The notes under the pieces are model-generated. The model made no database searches and had not been told where the DNA came from. It was given only the letters and a program-made list of their open reading frames with translations. Below, piece by piece: positions 57,887-64,000 of a stretch of DNA of 64,000 nt. Position 1 is the stretch's first letter, and each line of letters opens with the position of its first letter. Source of the stretch: Rivibacter subsaxonicus (GTDB lineage Bacteria; Pseudomonadota; Gammaproteobacteria; Burkholderiales; Burkholderiaceae_C); assembly GCF_004217215.1 (NCBI RefSeq), contig NZ_SHKP01000010.1, positions 1 to 64,000 of the forward strand, written 5' to 3'. The position numbers were made by a program, and so were the translations under genes.

Positions 57887-58318
57887 ATGGAACTCAACTC
57901 CCTCAAGCCCGGCTCGGGCTCCAAGCGCGCCAAGCGTCGCGTCGGTCGCGGCATCGGCTCCGGCCTGGGCAAGACCGCGGGTCGCGGCCACAAGGGCCAG
58001 AAGTCGCGCGCCGGTGGCTACCACAAGGTGGGCTTCGAAGGCGGCCAGATGCCGCTGCAGCGTCGCCTGCCCAAGCGTGGCTTCAAGTCGACCACTGCCA
58101 AGTACAACGCCGAGGTCACGCTCGCCGACCTCGAGCGCCTGGGCGCGGCCGAAGTCGACATGCTGGCGCTCAAGACCGCCGGCCTGGTGCCGCATCGTGC
58201 GAAGAACGTGAAGGTCATCCTGGCCGGCGCGATCACCACGAAGGTCGCGCTCAAGGGCGTGCTGGCCACGGCCGGTGCGAAGGCTGCGATCGAGGCCGCT
58301 GGCGGCTCGGTGGCCTGA
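57887..58318 (+). CDS. rplO: Ribosomal protein L15
   Basis: The 143-residue protein starts [20 protein letters not shown] and has the Gly-rich [19 protein letters not shown] block. It is 42 bases before secY. Confidence 0.98.
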   Translation: MELNSLKPGSGSKRAKRRVGRGIGSGLGKTAGRGHKGQKSRAGGYHKVGFEGGQMPLQRRLPKRGFKSTTAKYNAEVTLADLERLGAAEVDMLALKTAGLVPHRAKNVKVILAGAITTKVALKGVLATAGAKAAIEAAGGSVA

Positions 58319-58360
58319 ACGCGCGTCTGAACAGCAAGAAGAAGTCCTAGGACGGCAGCT

Positions 58361-59674
58361 TTGGCATCCACCAACGCGAATCAACTGGCCAAGAGCGGCA
58401 AGTTCGGCGACCTGCGTCGCCGGCTTGTGTTCCTGTTGCTGGCCCTCGTGGTCTACCGCATCGGGGCGCATATCCCGGTGCCGGGGATCGATCCTGCGCA
58501 GCTGCAGCAGCTGTTCCAGGGTCAGCAGGGCGGCATCCTGAGCCTGTTCAACATGTTCTCGGGCGGTGCGCTGTCGCGCTTCACCGTCTTCGCGCTGGGG
58601 ATCATGCCGTACATCTCGGCCTCGATCATCATGCAGCTGATGAGCTACGTGGTGCCGAGCCTGGAAGCGCTCAAGAAAGAGGGCGAGAGCGGTCGTCGCC
58701 GGATCACGCAGTACACGCGCTACGGCACGCTGGGTCTGGCGCTGTTCCAGGCGATGGGCATCGCGTTCGCGCTCGAGGCCTCGGCCGGCCTGGTACTGAG
58801 CCCCGGTATCGGCTTTCGCGTGACGACGGTCGTCAGCCTGGTGTCGGGCACGATGTTCCTGATGTGGCTGGGCGAGCAGATCACCGAGCGCGGTCTGGGC
58901 AACGGCATCTCGATCATCATCTTCGCGGGCATCGCGGCTGGCCTGCCGAGCGCCATCGGCGGCCTGTTCGAGTTGATCCGCACCGGAGCGATGAGCATCA
59001 TCGCGGCGCTGTTCATCATTGCGGTCGTGATCGCGGTGACCTACTTCGTCGTGTTCGTCGAGCGCGGCCAGCGCAAGATCCTGGTGAACTACGCCAAGCG
59101 CCAGGTCGGCAACAAGGTCTATGGCGGCCAGTCCTCGCACCTGCCGCTGAAGATCAACATGGCCGGCGTGATCCCGCCGATCTTCGCCTCGTCGATCATC
59201 CTGCTGCCGGCGACGCTGGTGGGCTGGGTCGCGGTGGGTGACGGCATGCGCTGGCTCAAGGACATCGCCTCGGCGCTGTCGCCGGGTCAGCCGATCTACG
59301 TGATGCTCTATGCAGCGGCGATCGTGTTCTTCTGCTTCTTCTACACGGCGCTGGTGTTCAACAGCCGCGAGACCGCAGACAACCTGAAGAAGAGCGGCGC
59401 GTTCATCCCGGGCATTCGTCCGGGCGAGCAGACCGCCAAGCACATCGACAAGATCCTCGGGCGCCTGACGCTGGCCGGCGCTGCCTACATCACGCTGGTG
59501 TGCCTGCTGCCCGAGTTCCTGGTCCTCAAGTACAACGTGCCGTTCTACTTTGGTGGCACCTCCCTGTTGATCATCGTCGTCGTGACGATGGACTTCTGGG
59601 CCCAGGTTCAGAGTTATGTGATGAGCCAGCAGTACGAATCGCTGCTCAAGAAGGCCAATTTCAAGGCCAGCTGA
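58361..59674 (+). CDS. secY: Protein translocase channel SecY
   Basis: The 437-residue membrane protein forms the Sec channel, with ten membrane spans. [20 protein letters not shown] and [15 protein letters not shown] are typical. It starts with TTG at 58361, with AGGA 8 bases upstream and no nearby ATG that would keep the N-terminal helix. Its partner SecE is encoded at 22560. infA follows after 20 bases. Confidence 0.97.
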   Translation: MASTNANQLAKSGKFGDLRRRLVFLLLALVVYRIGAHIPVPGIDPAQLQQLFQGQQGGILSLFNMFSGGALSRFTVFALGIMPYISASIIMQLMSYVVPSLEALKKEGESGRRRITQYTRYGTLGLALFQAMGIAFALEASAGLVLSPGIGFRVTTVVSLVSGTMFLMWLGEQITERGLGNGISIIIFAGIAAGLPSAIGGLFELIRTGAMSIIAALFIIAVVIAVTYFVVFVERGQRKILVNYAKRQVGNKVYGGQSSHLPLKINMAGVIPPIFASSIILLPATLVGWVAVGDGMRWLKDIASALSPGQPIYVMLYAAAIVFFCFFYTALVFNSRETADNLKKSGAFIPGIRPGEQTAKHIDKILGRLTLAGAAYITLVCLLPEFLVLKYNVPFYFGGTSLLIIVVVTMDFWAQVQSYVMSQQYESLLKKANFKAS

Positions 59675-59694
59675 TCAAGGAACGACCACGCGCT

Positions 59695-59913
59695 ATGTCA
59701 AAGGATGACGTCATCCAGATGCAGGGCGAGATCCTCGAGAACCTGCCGAACGCGACGTTTCGAGTAAAGCTGGAGAACGGGCATGTGGTGCTCGGTCATA
59801 TCTCCGGAAAGATGCGGATGCACTACATCCGCATCCTGCCGGGGGACAAGGTGACCGTTGAACTCACGCCCTACGATTTGAGTCGGGCTCGCATCGTCTT
59901 CCGGGCGAAGTGA
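59695..59913 (+). CDS. infA: Translation initiation factor IF-1
   Basis: The 72-residue OB-fold protein starts [19 protein letters not shown] and contains [19 protein letters not shown]. In betaproteobacteria infA often lies here between secY and rpmJ; in E. coli it is elsewhere. Confidence 0.97.
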   Translation: MSKDDVIQMQGEILENLPNATFRVKLENGHVVLGHISGKMRMHYIRILPGDKVTVELTPYDLSRARIVFRAK

Positions 59914-59965
59914 GCGACAAGCGCAACACCCCGGAAGCACGCTAGAGACAGTCTAGGAGAAGACC

Positions 59966-60079
59966 ATGAAGGTAGCCGCATCGGTCAAGAAGATGTGCCG
60001 CAATTGCAAGATCATCCGTCGCAAGGGCGTGGTGCGTGTCATCTGCACCGACCCGCGCCACAAGCAGCGCCAGGGTTGA
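59966..60079 (+). CDS. rpmJ: Ribosomal protein L36 (zinc-binding form)
   Basis: The 37-residue protein, too short for usual gene finders, has the zinc ligands Cys11, Cys14, Cys27 and His32. TAGGAGAAGACC precedes the ATG. It lies between infA and rpsM, as expected. Confidence 0.96.
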   Translation: MKVAASVKKMCRNCKIIRRKGVVRVICTDPRHKQRQG

Positions 60080-60108
60080 TCAGGCACGACCACGTACAGA
60101 GGTAGAAC

Positions 60109-60474
60109 ATGGCACGTATTGCTGGCATCAACATCCCGCCGCACAAGCACGCTGAGATCGGCCTGACCGCCATCTATGGCATTGGCCGTACCACGGCGCA
60201 GAAGATCTGCACCGCCTGCGGCATTGCCTTCGACAAGAAGGTCAAGGATCTCAACGACACCGATCTCGAGAAGATCCGTGACGCGGTGGGTCAACTCACG
60301 ATCGAGGGCGACCTGCGTCGCGAGACCACGATCAACATCAAGCGTCTGATGGACCTGGGCTGCTACCGCGGCTTCCGTCATCGTCGCGGCCTGCCGATGC
60401 GCGGTCAGCGCACCCGCACGAATGCGCGTACCCGCAAGGGCCCGCGCAAGTCGCCCACCGCGCAGAAGAAGTGA
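60109..60474 (+). CDS. rpsM: Ribosomal protein S13
   Basis: The 121-residue 30S head protein starts [20 protein letters not shown] and ends in the basic tail [19 protein letters not shown]. It lies 29 bases after rpmJ. Confidence 0.98.
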   Translation: MARIAGINIPPHKHAEIGLTAIYGIGRTTAQKICTACGIAFDKKVKDLNDTDLEKIRDAVGQLTIEGDLRRETTINIKRLMDLGCYRGFRHRRGLPMRGQRTRTNARTRKGPRKSPTAQKK

Positions 60475-60501
60475 CGCGTTCGAGACTGAAAGAGACTCAG
60501 C

Positions 60502-60906
60502 ATGGCTAAAGCTCCCGCCAATTCCGCCGCCTCGCGCGTGCGCAAGAAGGTCCGCAAGAACGTTGCGGACGGTATTGCACACGTCCACGCGTCGTTCAAC
60601 AACACCATCATCACGATCACCGACCGGCAGGGCAACTCGCTGTCGTGGGCGTCGAGCGGTGGCCAGGGCTTCAAGGGCTCGCGCAAGTCGACCCCGTTTG
60701 CGGCGCAGGTTGCTGCCGAGAACGCCGGCCGCCAGGCGATCGACCAGGGCATCAAGAACCTCGAAGTGCAGATCAAGGGCCCCGGCCCGGGTCGCGAGTC
60801 GTCGGTTCGTGCGCTGGCCTCGCTGGGCATCCGCATCGTCTCGATCTCCGACGTGACGCCGGTGCCGCACAACGGCTGCCGTCCGCAGAAGCGTCGTCGC
60901 ATCTGA
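60502..60906 (+). CDS. rpsK: Ribosomal protein S11
   Basis: The 134-residue platform protein contains [19 protein letters not shown] and ends [12 protein letters not shown] 206-base structured spacer separates it from rpsD; in E. coli the two are close together. Confidence 0.98.
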   Translation: MAKAPANSAASRVRKKVRKNVADGIAHVHASFNNTIITITDRQGNSLSWASSGGQGFKGSRKSTPFAAQVAAENAGRQAIDQGIKNLEVQIKGPGPGRESSVRALASLGIRIVSISDVTPVPHNGCRPQKRRRI

Positions 60907-61112
60907 GTCAGCAGCGCGACCGCCAAGGTCGCGCTACAATTCGGGGTTTCCCGAGCAGCCGGCGTGGCCCTTGTGCCCCGCCGGCTCTTTCACTGAAGAG
61001 CCGCATTCGCACGCGAGGCGCTCTTCTTAAGCCCACCGTCTGAGCGTCCACAACAACACTCGCCAGACTCGCGCGGTAGCAGTCGACCGCGTCAGAAAAC
61101 CAAGGAAGCAAC
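60907..61112 (+). other. Structured leader before rpsD with competing hairpins
   Basis: A TACAAT -10-like box (60935-60940, no good -35) starts the region. Hairpin A pairs AGCCGGCG (60957-60964) with CGCCGGCT (60979-60986). Hairpin B pairs CGGCTCTT (60982-60989) with AAGAGCCG (60996-61003). Hairpin C pairs GAAGAGC (60995-61001) with GCTCTTC (61020-61026). A and B share bases, and so do B and C, so A plus C and B alone are alternative folds. This looks like a regulatory switch, perhaps for S4 autoregulation. Confidence 0.6.
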
Positions 61113-61736
61113 GTGGCACGTTACCTCGGCCCAAAGGCCAAACTTTCCCGCCGTGAAGGCACCGACCTGTTCCTGAAGAGCGCCCGCCGCCCGATCAGCG
61201 ACAAGTCGAAGTTCGAATCCAAGCCCGGCCAGCACGGCCGCACCTCGGGTTCGCGTACCAGCGACTTCGGCCTGCAACTGCGCGAGAAGCAGAAGGTCAA
61301 GCGCATGTACGGCGTGCTCGAGCGCCAGTTCCGCCGCTACTTTGCCGAGGCCGAGCGCCGCAAGGGCAACACCGGCGCGAACCTGATGTTCCTGCTCGAG
61401 TCGCGCCTCGACAACGTGGTCTATCGCATGGGCTTCGGCTCGACCCGCGCCGAGGCGCGCCAGCTGGTGTCGCACAAGGCGATCACGGTCAACGGCCAGG
61501 TGGTGAACATCGCCTCGTACCTGGTGAAGCCGGCCGACGTCATCGCGGTTCGCGAGAAGTCGAAGAAACAGCTGCGCATCGCCGACTCGATCAAGCTGGC
61601 CGAGACGGTCGGCATGCCGGGTTGGGTCTCGGTCGACGCTACCAAGATGGAAGGCGTCTTCAAGAAGCTGCCGGACCGCGAGGACTTCGGCGCCGACATC
61701 AACGAATCGCTGATCGTCGAACTCTACTCGCGCTGA
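61113..61736 (+). CDS. rpsD: Ribosomal protein S4 (zinc-free form)
   Basis: The 207-residue 30S assembly protein starts with GTG at 61113, with AAGGAAG 5 bases upstream; [15 protein letters not shown] is the family N-terminus and the S4 RNA-binding domain is [22 protein letters not shown]. It is the known repressor of the alpha operon in E. coli. Here it leads the rpsD-rpoA-rplQ segment. Confidence 0.98.
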   Translation: MARYLGPKAKLSRREGTDLFLKSARRPISDKSKFESKPGQHGRTSGSRTSDFGLQLREKQKVKRMYGVLERQFRRYFAEAERRKGNTGANLMFLLESRLDNVVYRMGFGSTRAEARQLVSHKAITVNGQVVNIASYLVKPADVIAVREKSKKQLRIADSIKLAETVGMPGWVSVDATKMEGVFKKLPDREDFGADINESLIVELYSR

Positions 61737-61751
61737 TCAATCTGCGCCGTG

Positions 61752-61792
61752 CGGCAAGGTGCCGCGCGCGCAGCCTCCGCGTCGCCTTGCCG
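61752..61792 (+). other. Hairpin in the rpsD-rpoA spacer
   Basis: CGGCAAGG (61752-61759) pairs perfectly with CCTTGCCG (61785-61792) around a 25-base loop. No T run follows. It is in a 142-base spacer without a gene. Confidence 0.5.
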
Positions 61793-61878
61793 GGCACGTC
61801 GCGGAGCGAGAACTGCCCGGCATGGTCCCCAGCCTTATCGGTGTAACGAGCCGAGGGTATTGAGAGGAACAGGACTCA

Positions 61879-62883
61879 ATGCAAACCAATCTGCTGAAGC
61901 CCAAGGCCATCAACGTCGAGCCGCTGAGTGCGCCTGCCGGCGCGTCCCAACGTGCCAAGGTCACGCTCGAGCCCTTCGAGCGCGGCTACGGCCACACGCT
62001 GGGCAATGCCCTGCGTCGCGTGCTGCTGTCGTCGATGGTGGGCTACGCGCCGACCGAAGTCACGATCGCCGGCGTGCTCCACGAGTACTCGGCCATCGAT
62101 GGCGTGCAGGAAGACGTGGTTCACATCATGCTCAACCTCAAGGGCGTGGTGTTCAAGCTGCACAACCGCGACGAGGTCACCCTCGTGTTGCGCAAGGAAG
62201 GCGAAGGCCCGGTCACCGCGGCCGACATCCAGACCCCGCATGACGTCGAGATCGTCAACCCCGATCACGTGATCGCGCACCTGTCGCAAGGCGGCAAGCT
62301 CGACATGCAGATCAAGGTCGAGAAGGGCCGCGGCTACGTGCCTGGCAACCTGCGCCGCTACGGCGACGAGCCGACCAAGAGCATCGGCCGCATCGTGCTC
62401 GATGCTTCGTTCTCGCCGGTCAAGCGCGTCAGCTACACGGTCGAAAGCGCCCGCGTCGAGCAGCGCACCGACCTCGACAAGCTGGTCATGGAGATCGAGA
62501 CCAACGGCGCCGTCAGCCCCGAAGAGGCGATCCGCGCCTCGGCCAAGATCCTCGTCGAACAGCTCGCCGTGTTCGCGCAGCTCGAGGGCAGCGAACTGGC
62601 CGCCTTCGAAGCGCCGACCGCGTCGCGCCAGCAACAGTTCGACCCGATCCTGCTGCGTCCAGTCGACGAGCTCGAGCTCACGGTGCGTTCGGCCAACTGC
62701 CTCAAGGCCGAGAACATCTACTACATCGGCGACCTGATCCAGCGGACCGAGACCGAGCTGCTGAAGACCCCGAACCTGGGTCGCAAGTCGCTCAACGAGA
62801 TCAAGGAAGTGCTCGCTTCGCGCGGCCTCTCCCTCGGTGCTCGTCTCGAGAACTGGCCGCCGCAGGGTCTCGACAAGCGTTGA
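61879..62883 (+). CDS. rpoA: RNA polymerase subunit alpha
   Basis: The 334-residue protein has the assembly domain ([23 protein letters not shown]) and the C-terminal domain that binds UP elements and activators ([22 protein letters not shown], then [13 protein letters not shown]). Length is normal for betaproteobacteria. Confidence 0.99.
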   Translation: MQTNLLKPKAINVEPLSAPAGASQRAKVTLEPFERGYGHTLGNALRRVLLSSMVGYAPTEVTIAGVLHEYSAIDGVQEDVVHIMLNLKGVVFKLHNRDEVTLVLRKEGEGPVTAADIQTPHDVEIVNPDHVIAHLSQGGKLDMQIKVEKGRGYVPGNLRRYGDEPTKSIGRIVLDASFSPVKRVSYTVESARVEQRTDLDKLVMEIETNGAVSPEEAIRASAKILVEQLAVFAQLEGSELAAFEAPTASRQQQFDPILLRPVDELELTVRSANCLKAENIYYIGDLIQRTETELLKTPNLGRKSLNEIKEVLASRGLSLGARLENWPPQGLDKR

Positions 62884-62892
62884 TAGAAGTTC

Positions 62893-62975
62893 GCGTCGCC
62901 TGAGTTGGGCGACGCGCAGAAGATGGCCGGCTCACGCCGGCCGGTGCACCCGCCAGTACCTGATCCGGCTGGCGG
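62893..62975 (+). other. Three tandem hairpins in the rpoA-rplQ spacer
   Basis: GCGTCGCC/GGCGACGC (62893-62900, 62908-62915), GGCCGGC/GCCGGCC (62925-62931, 62936-62942) and CCGCCAG/CTGGCGG (62950-62956, 62969-62975) follow one another in a 117-base spacer. None has a T run, so they may lower rplQ expression or protect the rpoA message. Confidence 0.6.
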
Positions 62976-63000
62976 CATTACATAGAAAGGACACAGCACC

Positions 63001-63399
63001 ATGCGTCACCGTCACGGCCTCCGCAAGCTCAACCGCACGAGCTCGCACCGTCTTGCCATGCTTCGCAACATGTGCAATTCGCTGATCGAACACGAGGCGA
63101 TCAAGACCACCGTCCCCAAGGCCAAGGAACTGCGCCGCGTCGTCGAGCCGCTGATCACCCTGGCCAAGGAGCCGACGCTCGCCAACAAGCGCCTGGCCTT
63201 CGACCGCCTGCGCGATCGCGACAACGTGGTCAAGCTCTTCAACGTGCTCGGCCCGCGCTTCCAGACCCGTCCGGGCGGCTACACCCGCATCCTGAAGATG
63301 GGCTTCCGCGTCGGCGACAACGCGCCGATGGCATTCGTCGAACTGGTCGATCGCCCGGACGCTAGCGTCGAAGCGGTGGCTGCCGACAAGGCCGAGTAA
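63001..63399 (+). CDS. rplQ: Ribosomal protein L17
   Basis: The 132-residue protein starts [20 protein letters not shown], typical of L17, and ends the ribosomal supercluster. AGAAAGGA precedes the ATG and a terminator follows 45 bases after the stop. Confidence 0.98.
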   Translation: MRHRHGLRKLNRTSSHRLAMLRNMCNSLIEHEAIKTTVPKAKELRRVVEPLITLAKEPTLANKRLAFDRLRDRDNVVKLFNVLGPRFQTRPGGYTRILKMGFRVGDNAPMAFVELVDRPDASVEAVAADKAE

Positions 63400-63444
63400 G
63401 CACGACCGCAGGGGCGTCGCGACGCGCTACGTCGCCCGCCACAG

Positions 63445-63470
63445 AAGGCCAGCCTCGCGCTGGCCTTTTT
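63445..63470 (+). terminator. Terminator after rplQ
   Basis: AAGGCCAGC (63445-63453) pairs with GCTGGCCTT (63459-63467) on a five-base loop, with five T at 63466-63470. It ends the alpha operon. Confidence 0.93.
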
Positions 63471-63524
63471 CATGCGATCACCTCATCAACGCCGCCGAAA
63501 CAGTGGCGCCGCGCGGTGAAAGCA

Positions 63525-63533
63525 TGCTAGAAT
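63525..63533 (+). promoter_or_regulatory. Promoter box of the initiator tRNA
   Basis: TGCTAGAAT is an extended -10 box, 13 bases before the tRNA. No good -35 box is seen. Confidence 0.5.
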
Positions 63534-63545
63534 TCCAGCTTCAGT

Positions 63546-63622
<77 letters not shown>

Positions 63623-63648
63623 AATACAAGGCTTCGGCCTTCAGCAAG

Positions 63649-63676
63649 CGCCCACTCTCAGTGGGCGTTTTGCTTT
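63649..63676 (+). terminator. Terminator after the initiator tRNA
   Basis: CGCCCACT (63649-63656) pairs with AGTGGGCG (63660-63667) on a CTC loop, followed by TTTTGCTTT. Confidence 0.88.
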
Positions 63677-63757
63677 GTGCCTCGCGTCGACCTCATGCTC
63701 GACGCGCGGGCTGCAGGCGGATCGCGGGCGCCCTCAGGGTCGGCCCCCTGCCGTCTG

Positions 63758-63778
63758 AAATGTCGTGGCAATACATTT
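63758..63778. promoter_or_regulatory. Candidate operator before kdgK
   Basis: AAATGT (63758-63763) and ACATTT (63773-63778) form a perfect inverted repeat with a nine-base spacer, 31 bases before the kdgK start. The AATGT/ACATT arms also occur in the edd promoter, though with a wider spacer. Confidence 0.45.
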
Positions 63779-63809
63779 GCGGAACAGTGTTTCATAAATG
63801 AATTGAACG

Positions 63810-64000
63810 ATGGCAACTCCACTGAATGTGGCCCTGCTGGGCGAATGCATGCTCGAACTGCAGGGCCAGGCCTTCGGTGCCATGCATCAGGGTTTTGGCG
63901 GCGACACCTTGAACACCGCGGTCTATCTGGCGCGCTGCGCCGACGCCAGCGCGCTGCGCTGCTACTACGCGACCGCCCTCGGTGATGACGCCCTGAGCAG
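63810..64000 (+). CDS. kdgK: 2-keto-3-deoxygluconate kinase, N-terminal part (cut by window end)
   Basis: The 63 visible residues (MATPLNVALLGECMLELQ, then GFGGDTLNTAVYLARC, then YYATALGDDALS) match the N-terminus of PfkB-family KDG kinases, with the GGDTLNTA substrate loop. The product, KDPG, is the substrate of the Eda enzyme encoded at 40417. No clear ribosome binding site is seen before the ATG. The gene continues beyond the window. Confidence 0.85.
   Translation, partial: MATPLNVALLGECMLELQGQAFGAMHQGFGGDTLNTAVYLARCADASALRCYYATALGDDALS

Overview
The window is about 64 kb of very G+C-rich bacterial chromosome. It looks like a betaproteobacterium of the order Burkholderiales, probably from the Leptothrix/Rubrivivax/Roseateles side. 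That placement rests on gene content and order: tRNA-Tyr/Gly/Thr-tuf-tRNA-Trp-secE-nusG-rplKAJL-rpoBC lies close to a continuous str/S10/spc/alpha ribosomal supercluster, there is an Entner-Doudoroff block with hexR, and a TonB-dependent receptor sits with an N-acetylglucosamine (GlcNAc) locus. The genus is an inference.

Layout. 1-4.9 kb: a gene tail and terminator, a Tat-exported aldo/keto reductase, a DUF6064 membrane protein, then a sulfide-response module. In that module a BigR/SqrR-like ArsR repressor, two half-size YeeE/YedE transporters and a DUF599 protein are on the minus strand, divergent from a persulfide-dioxygenase/Blh-like metallo-hydrolase, with a palindrome inside the shared promoter. 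4.9-20.4 kb: an M13 peptidase, then a chitin/GlcNAc utilization locus: GH18-like protein, DUF6445 oxygenase-like protein, large TonB receptor, two GntR/UTRA regulators, and a seven-gene minus-strand operon (kinase, gntR, nagA, SIS deaminase, GH3, MFS transporter, GH16-like enzyme).

20.7-34.9 kb: the tRNA-tufB-secE-nusG-rplKAJL-rpoBC block, with a structured L10 leader ending in a terminator-like attenuator and three strong hairpins between rplL and rpoB. 34.9-43.0 kb: a sugar-phosphate block, pgl-hexR-pgi on minus divergent from edd-eda-zwf on plus, plus a lone PIN-domain gene. 43.1-63.4 kb: rpsL-rpsG-fusA-tuf-rpsJ, the S10 genes rplC to rpsQ, a terminator, an inserted Prx5-like peroxiredoxin gene, a new promoter, the spc genes rplN to rpmJ, then rpsM-rpsK, a hairpin-rich spacer, and rpsD-rpoA-rplQ. 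63.5-64 kb: initiator tRNA-Met and the start of a kdgK-like sugar kinase that links back to the Entner-Doudoroff genes.

No CRISPR array, insertion sequence, prophage or obvious novel defence system was seen. The most interesting material is regulatory: overlapping mutually exclusive hairpins before rpsD, the attenuator before rplJ, an operator that covers a start codon in the GlcNAc operon, a near-perfect 1.2-kb tuf duplication, and two unusual placements (carbon metabolism between rpoC and rpsL, a peroxiredoxin between the S10 and spc gene sets).
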